64,000 bases of DNA. Origin: Streptomyces cupreus. Lineage in GTDB: Bacteria > Actinomycetota > Actinomycetes > Streptomycetales > Streptomycetaceae. Under the pieces are notes generated by a model. It ran no database searches, had not been told where the DNA came from, and saw only the letters and a list, made by a program, of their open reading frames with translations. The stretch lies in NCBI RefSeq assembly GCF_014257025.1, contig NZ_JACMSF010000001.1, positions 310,001 through 374,000 of the forward strand, given 5' to 3'. Within the stretch, counting starts at the first letter, position 1; every line of letters begins with the position of its first letter. The position numbers and the translations under genes were made by a program. This document shows, one piece after another, positions 60,391-64,000 of this stretch.

Positions 60391-61194
60391 TCAGCGGGCG
60401 ATGAACGGCTCGGTCAGATGCGGGGCCGCGAGGTAGAGGGTGCTGGCGGCCCGGCTGTGGAGCACCTGTTCCCTTGAGACCCTTGCCTGCTCAGGGTCCA
60501 TCTCGTGGGCGTAGGCGAGTTCGGGATGGAGCAGCTGGATCGCGTGCACGAGCAGGTCACCGGTGACGGCGACCAGTTCGCGCCCGGACGCGACGAGCAC
60601 GCTCTGGTGCCCGGGCGTGTGACCGGGCGTGGCGAACACCCGCTCGCCGCTGCGCAGCGGGGTGTCGCCGTCGAGCAGCCGTAGCTGATCGGTCTTCCGG
60701 AGCGGGTCGACCACAGTGGACCGCAGCTGCGGGTTGACCTCCTCGAGAACGTCGAGTTCGGCCTGCTGCAACAGGTATTCGGCGTTCGGGAAGAACGGCC
60801 GCGTATGCTCGCCGCCGACGACGGCCCAGCCCACGTGGTCGGTGTGGAGGTGCGTGAGCACCACGGTGTCTACTTCGGATGGTTCGATACCCGCGGCGGC
60901 CAGCGAAGCCGGGAGCGCCCCGGGCACGGGCGCCCACGAGGCCGCCGGGCTGTCGGCCGGGCCGATCCCCGCGTCGACCAGCGTCACGCCCTGGTCGCTG
61001 CGGATCGCGAACGCGCGGAACTGGAGCCACCAGCGCCCGTCGGCGTCGAGCGCACCGGGATCGAGCTGATCGGCCGCCGCCCACTGCTCGGTGGTGGCGC
61101 CGGGGAACGCCTCCGACCTGGGGGAGAAGAAGGGGCCCGCGCCGTCGGCGAGCGCGATGACGGTGTACGGGCCGACCTGAATGGAAGGGGGCAT
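60391..61194 (-). CDS. MBL-fold metallo-hydrolase
   Basis: The 267-residue protein contains the dinuclear metal motif VLTHLHTDHVGWAVVGGE, a second histidine ligand in TPGHTPGHQS and an aspartate in VAVTGDLLVHAIQLLHPEL. The arrangement resembles quorum-quenching lactonases and related esterases. No signal peptide is seen. It starts at ATG 61194 and is not in an obvious operon. Substrate unknown. Confidence 0.87.
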   Translation of the reverse strand: MPPSIQVGPYTVIALADGAGPFFSPRSEAFPGATTEQWAAADQLDPGALDADGRWWLQFRAFAIRSDQGVTLVDAGIGPADSPAASWAPVPGALPASLAAAGIEPSEVDTVVLTHLHTDHVGWAVVGGEHTRPFFPNAEYLLQQAELDVLEEVNPQLRSTVVDPLRKTDQLRLLDGDTPLRSGERVFATPGHTPGHQSVLVASGRELVAVTGDLLVHAIQLLHPELAYAHEMDPEQARVSREQVLHSRAASTLYLAAPHLTEPFIAR

Positions 61195-61684
61195 CCCACA
61201 GATAGTGCCACTGGCGGGCGGCCCACGACCAGGTTGCCCCGGAGTTCACCCCAGGTCGTGGGCGCCTCGCAGAACTGGCAACCTCGACCTCGCGCATGGC
61301 TCGGGCGTCGGCCGCATCCGTCTCATTGACGCGCGCGTACTTCTTTCTGGACCACAAGCCTGCCTCCCCCGCAGACAGTGCCGTCATCTCATCGACATTC
61401 AGGCGACGAGAGACCACCAACCGCCTCCCAACCCCACCCACATCTGCTGTTCCTAGAGATGCACAAAGCCAGCTGCCGGACCGAACATGGCCGTGCGCTT
61501 GCTCTCGTCGAGGAACTCACACCCGGTGGGCCACAGCCGCTGCGGCGAGGGAACCGAGGTCTGGGCGGTCCGGCGGACCGCGCACACGGGGCGGTACACA
61601 CCACGTACGAAACCGAAGTGAGGGAGCGTCACGAGCGCTTGCCGCACGCCAGGCCGCGGGCCTGGATCGGGTCGCCGCGGTGGG
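61195..61684. other. 490-bp gap with no recognised gene
   Basis: Minus-strand frames such as NVDEMTALSAGEAGLWSRKK (about 61330-61390) have a protein-like composition but no domain I can name, no clear ribosome binding site and only short lengths. It could be a decayed gene between the sugar permease end and the MBL start. I see no RNA gene, hairpin terminator of note or repeat. Confidence 0.4.
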
Positions 61685-62584
61685 CTATTCCTTGACGGCG
61701 CCTGCGTTGGCGCCTTGGACGAAGTAGCGCTGGAAGCAGAAGAACAGTGCGGCGACGGGCAGGGTGGCCAACAGGGCCGCGGCCAGCTTCAACGGGTACT
61801 GGGTGCCGCCGCCCAGGCCGCCGGAGACCAGTCGGGCGAGGCCGGTGGTGAGGGTTTCGTACTGGCTGGACTGGGTGGCCACGAGGAAGTGGGTGAACTC
61901 GTTCCACGAACCCTGGAAGGACAGGATGGTCAGGGTCAGCAGCGCGGGGCGGGCCATCGGCAGCACGATCGACCAGAAAGTACGGAACACGCCCGCGCCG
62001 TCGACGCGGGCGGCTTCTTCCACTTCCCGGGGTATGGACTCGAAGAACTGCTTCATGATGAAGATGCCGGCCGCGTCCACCATCAGCGGCAGGATCATGC
62101 CGGTGTAGGTGTCGAAGAGGCCGAAGGTGTTGAGAACCAGGAACCTCGGGATCAGCAGGGCCACCATGGGCACAGCCATGACGGCGAGGACGAAGCCGAA
62201 GAGCAGAGTCCGGCCGGGAAAGCGCAGCCGGGCCAGCGCGTAGCCGGCCATCGAGTCGAACAGCACGCGTCCGGCGGTGACCAGCACGGCGACGAAGGCC
62301 GAGTTGCCCAGCCAGCGCAGGAACGGCACCCCGTCACCGTCCTGGCTGAGTCCGAACAGACGCTGGTAGGCAGCCGTCGTGGGGGTGGTGGGAATCAGGC
62401 CGAGGGGATGCGCGGCCGCGTCAGGGTCCGTTTTGAACGCGGTCACCAACTGGATCACGAACGGCACAATGTACAGCAGGCCGAGCGCGGCCACTGTCGC
62501 ATAGCCAAGGACCCGCAGCGACAGGGGGAAGCGGCCCAGCACGTGACGTCCCTGCGCCCGGGCGGCCGCGGACTTTGCGCTCAT
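61685..62584 (-). CDS. Sugar ABC transporter permease, MalG-type (second importer)
   Basis: The 299-residue permease has six membrane helices (LGYATVAALGLLYIVPFVIQ at the N-terminus) and the EAA loop EEAARVDGAGVFRTFWSIVL. Start ATG at 62584 overlaps the preceding permease gene by 4 bp. It differs in sequence from the permeases at 41-43 kb. Its ligand is unknown because the binding protein is cut by the window edge. No ATPase gene is seen within the window. Confidence 0.92.
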   Translation of the reverse strand: MSAKSAAARAQGRHVLGRFPLSLRVLGYATVAALGLLYIVPFVIQLVTAFKTDPDAAAHPLGLIPTTPTTAAYQRLFGLSQDGDGVPFLRWLGNSAFVAVLVTAGRVLFDSMAGYALARLRFPGRTLLFGFVLAVMAVPMVALLIPRFLVLNTFGLFDTYTGMILPLMVDAAGIFIMKQFFESIPREVEEAARVDGAGVFRTFWSIVLPMARPALLTLTILSFQGSWNEFTHFLVATQSSQYETLTTGLARLVSGGLGGGTQYPLKLAAALLATLPVAALFFCFQRYFVQGANAGAVKE

Positions 62585-63762
62585 CGGTTCCTCCGGGCGC
62601 GAGGGGTGCGCTCCCGGAACAGGAAGCGTTGGACGGCGGTCATGGTGAGGATCAGGGTGAGCAGGATGAAGGCGATGGCCGCGCCCTGTCCGAAGTCGGC
62701 GTCGTTGAAGGCGGAGGAGTACGACAGGAAGGCCGGGGTGAGGGTGGTGTTGCCGGGGGCACCCTGGCTCATGACGTAGACCTGGTCGAAGACCTGCCAG
62801 GTACTGATCAGGCCGAGGGTGAGGACGAGGAAGAGCACGGGCCGCAGCGCGGGCAGGGTCACGTACCGCAGCAGTTGGAAGCGGCTGACGCCCTCGATGG
62901 CGGCGGCTTCCTCCAGTTCGCGGGGGATGTCCTGGAGGGCGGCGAGGAAGATCAGCATGAAGGTGCCGGAGGTCGTCCATACGGCGAGCAGGATGATCGT
63001 GCACATCGCGACGGACGGCCCGGACAGCCACTCGAACCAGGACAGTCCCATGAACGAGTGGTCGGCCAGGGCCCCGGTCGGGTGGCTGGTGTCGACGATG
63101 CCGAGGCCGCCCAGGAGGAGGGAGAGCACTCCGCGGGAGTCGTTGAACCAGTTCGGGCCCTTGACCCCGATCCAGGACAGCACCGTGTTGACGGCGCCGC
63201 TGCCCTGGAACAGGAACAGGAAGATCGTGGAGACGGCGATCGAGCTGGTGACCGAGGGGAAGAAGAACGCGGTGCGCAGGGCGCTGCGGCCGCGCAGCAT
63301 CCGTTGGTTGACGATGAGCGCCAGCGTCAGCGCGAGGATCGTCTGCAGCGGCACGGTCAGCAGCACGTAGTAGAGGTTGTTGCGCAGCGAGGTCGCGAAG
63401 AGGGTGCGGTCGAGGCCGTCCTGGGTGAGCAGGCCACGGTAGTTGTCGAGGCCGACGAACTCCGCCTGGCCGCTGAAGGGGTTGGACTGACCGTCCCAGT
63501 TGAGCAGGCTTACCCACAGCGCCATCAGGATCGGCAGCACCAGGAACAGGCCGAGGATGAGCACCATGGGGCTGACGAAGAGCCAGCCCCAGGCACCTTC
63601 GGCGCGGCGCCCCACGCGCGGGGCAGGGAAGGCGTGGGGCGCCGCGGCCGGGCCGCCCCCGCCGGGCGCGTCAGGTGCGCCCGGCGAGCCGACCGTACGG
63701 GGACCCCCGCCCGCGCGGGAACGCGGGGCCGGGCGGGGGTTCTGTGACGTACGCGGGAACAT
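62581..63762 (-). CDS. Sugar ABC transporter permease, MalF-type (second importer)
   Basis: This permease of up to 393 residues has a long Pro/Ala/Gly-rich cytoplasmic leader (about 55 residues) before the first helix WLFVSPMVLILGLFLVLPIL. Six helices follow, with the EAA loop EEAAAIEGVSRFQLLRYVTL. ATG at 63762 lies only 6 bp after the binding-protein stop, so translation is coupled. A start within the leader is possible if that stretch is not translated. Confidence 0.9.
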   Translation of the reverse strand: MFPRTSQNPRPAPRSRAGGGPRTVGSPGAPDAPGGGGPAAAPHAFPAPRVGRRAEGAWGWLFVSPMVLILGLFLVLPILMALWVSLLNWDGQSNPFSGQAEFVGLDNYRGLLTQDGLDRTLFATSLRNNLYYVLLTVPLQTILALTLALIVNQRMLRGRSALRTAFFFPSVTSSIAVSTIFLFLFQGSGAVNTVLSWIGVKGPNWFNDSRGVLSLLLGGLGIVDTSHPTGALADHSFMGLSWFEWLSGPSVAMCTIILLAVWTTSGTFMLIFLAALQDIPRELEEAAAIEGVSRFQLLRYVTLPALRPVLFLVLTLGLISTWQVFDQVYVMSQGAPGNTTLTPAFLSYSSAFNDADFGQGAAIAFILLTLILTMTAVQRFLFRERTPRARRNR

Positions 63763-63768
63763 GCTGGC

Positions 63769-64000
63769 TCACTCGCCTGTCGTGAGGGCCGGTTCGCCGT
63801 TGCGCTGCAGGTCGGCGAGGATCTTCTTCGGGTCGCCGGTGGCCAGCTCGGCGAGGTCGGTGTTGAACTGGGTGAGCACCTTGTCGAAGCCCGAGACGGT
63901 CACCGGGCCCTGTGCGTAGGCGGTGGCGTCGGCCCACGCCTTGGCCGAGGGGTACTTCTTCGCGTACTCGGCAAGGGCGCTGGTGCGGGAGGGCATCACG
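63769..64000 (-). CDS. Sugar ABC transporter substrate-binding protein, C-terminal end only
   Basis: The last 76 or so residues of a family 1 solute-binding protein are visible (MPSRTSALAEYAKKYPSAKA, QFNTDLAELATGDPKKILAD, stop at 63769-63771). The N-terminal signal and most of the ligand-binding lobes lie beyond the window. It is followed 6 bp later by the MalF-type permease and is the first known member of this operon. Substrate cannot be judged. Confidence 0.83.
   Translation of the reverse strand, partial: VMPSRTSALAEYAKKYPSAKAWADATAYAQGPVTVSGFDKVLTQFNTDLAELATGDPKKILADLQRNGEPALTTGE

Noticed and set aside
61195..61684. Small minus-strand ORFs (about 61389-61647) as genes
   Set aside because: No ribosome binding sites, no recognised domain and mixed third-position bias; kept as an unannotated gap.
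1..64000. tRNA, rRNA, CRISPR, prophage or biosynthetic gene cluster cores
   Set aside because: No conserved RNA gene pattern, repeat-spacer array, integrase or PKS/NRPS/terpene core was found on reading both strands.

Overview
The window is a piece of a Streptomyces chromosome. Support: very high G+C with strong G/C bias at third codon positions, frequent GTG starts, GGAGG-type ribosome binding sites, and families typical of the genus (PucR/GAF regulator, paired DeoR and LacI sugar regulators, sugar ABC importers without their own ATPase, TerD protein, Rv1733c-like membrane protein, apolipoprotein N-acyltransferase). No rRNA, tRNA, CRISPR array or prophage was seen.

Region 1-6.9 kb: the 5' part of a GH15 enzyme; a DeoR regulator divergent from an amino-sugar type SIS isomerase and a class II aldolase; an RlmG-like rRNA methylase; an AlkB-like dioxygenase; a ROK regulator. 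Region 6.9-9.6 kb is scarred: the C-terminal end of a LysR regulator, a TnpB (IS200/IS605) tail and the C-terminal end of an aldo/keto reductase lie side by side. They are followed by a TetR-DUF4865 operon whose third gene, a phosphotriesterase, is internally deleted.

Region 9.7-36.5 kb looks like ordinary Streptomyces core. It holds a SHOCT/ABC/FtsX exporter, an anti-sigma-type ATPase, a PLP enzyme, a second DeoR regulator, and a membrane protein with a GHSQG motif convergent with a beta-helix/AAA+ fusion protein. It continues with MOSC, TerD, glycosyltransferase, racemase, Lnt, Nudix, and a 3-hydroxybutyrate dehydrogenase/PucR/MFS group with a strong bidirectional terminator.

Region 36.8-52.3 kb is a plant-polysaccharide locus. 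One minus-strand operon encodes a lipoprotein binding protein, two permeases, a GH42 beta-galactosidase and a secreted beta-propeller glycosidase with a ricin-type domain. The locus also has two paralogous LacI regulators, a second GH42 gene destroyed by one nonsense and two frameshift lesions, and a GH2 beta-galactosidase remnant fused to a broken NAD(P)-binding oxidoreductase. Galactan/arabinan side chains are the likely substrate (inference).

Region 52.5-58 kb is a sulfatase island: LysR regulator, a large CSPTR-type arylsulfatase, the formylglycine-generating enzyme that should mature it, and an orphan glycine-betaine-type binding lipoprotein, all on the minus strand. Region 58-61.7 kb is another decay zone (CGNR/ABATE and DHFR-like fragments, IS5-family remnant) with two GNAT acetyltransferases and an MBL hydrolase. 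The right edge holds a second sugar ABC operon, cut off within its binding-protein gene. The strongest themes are an unusual beta-helix/AAA+ fusion, a compact sulfatase/FGE/transport-protein operon, and clustered gene decay inside sugar loci.
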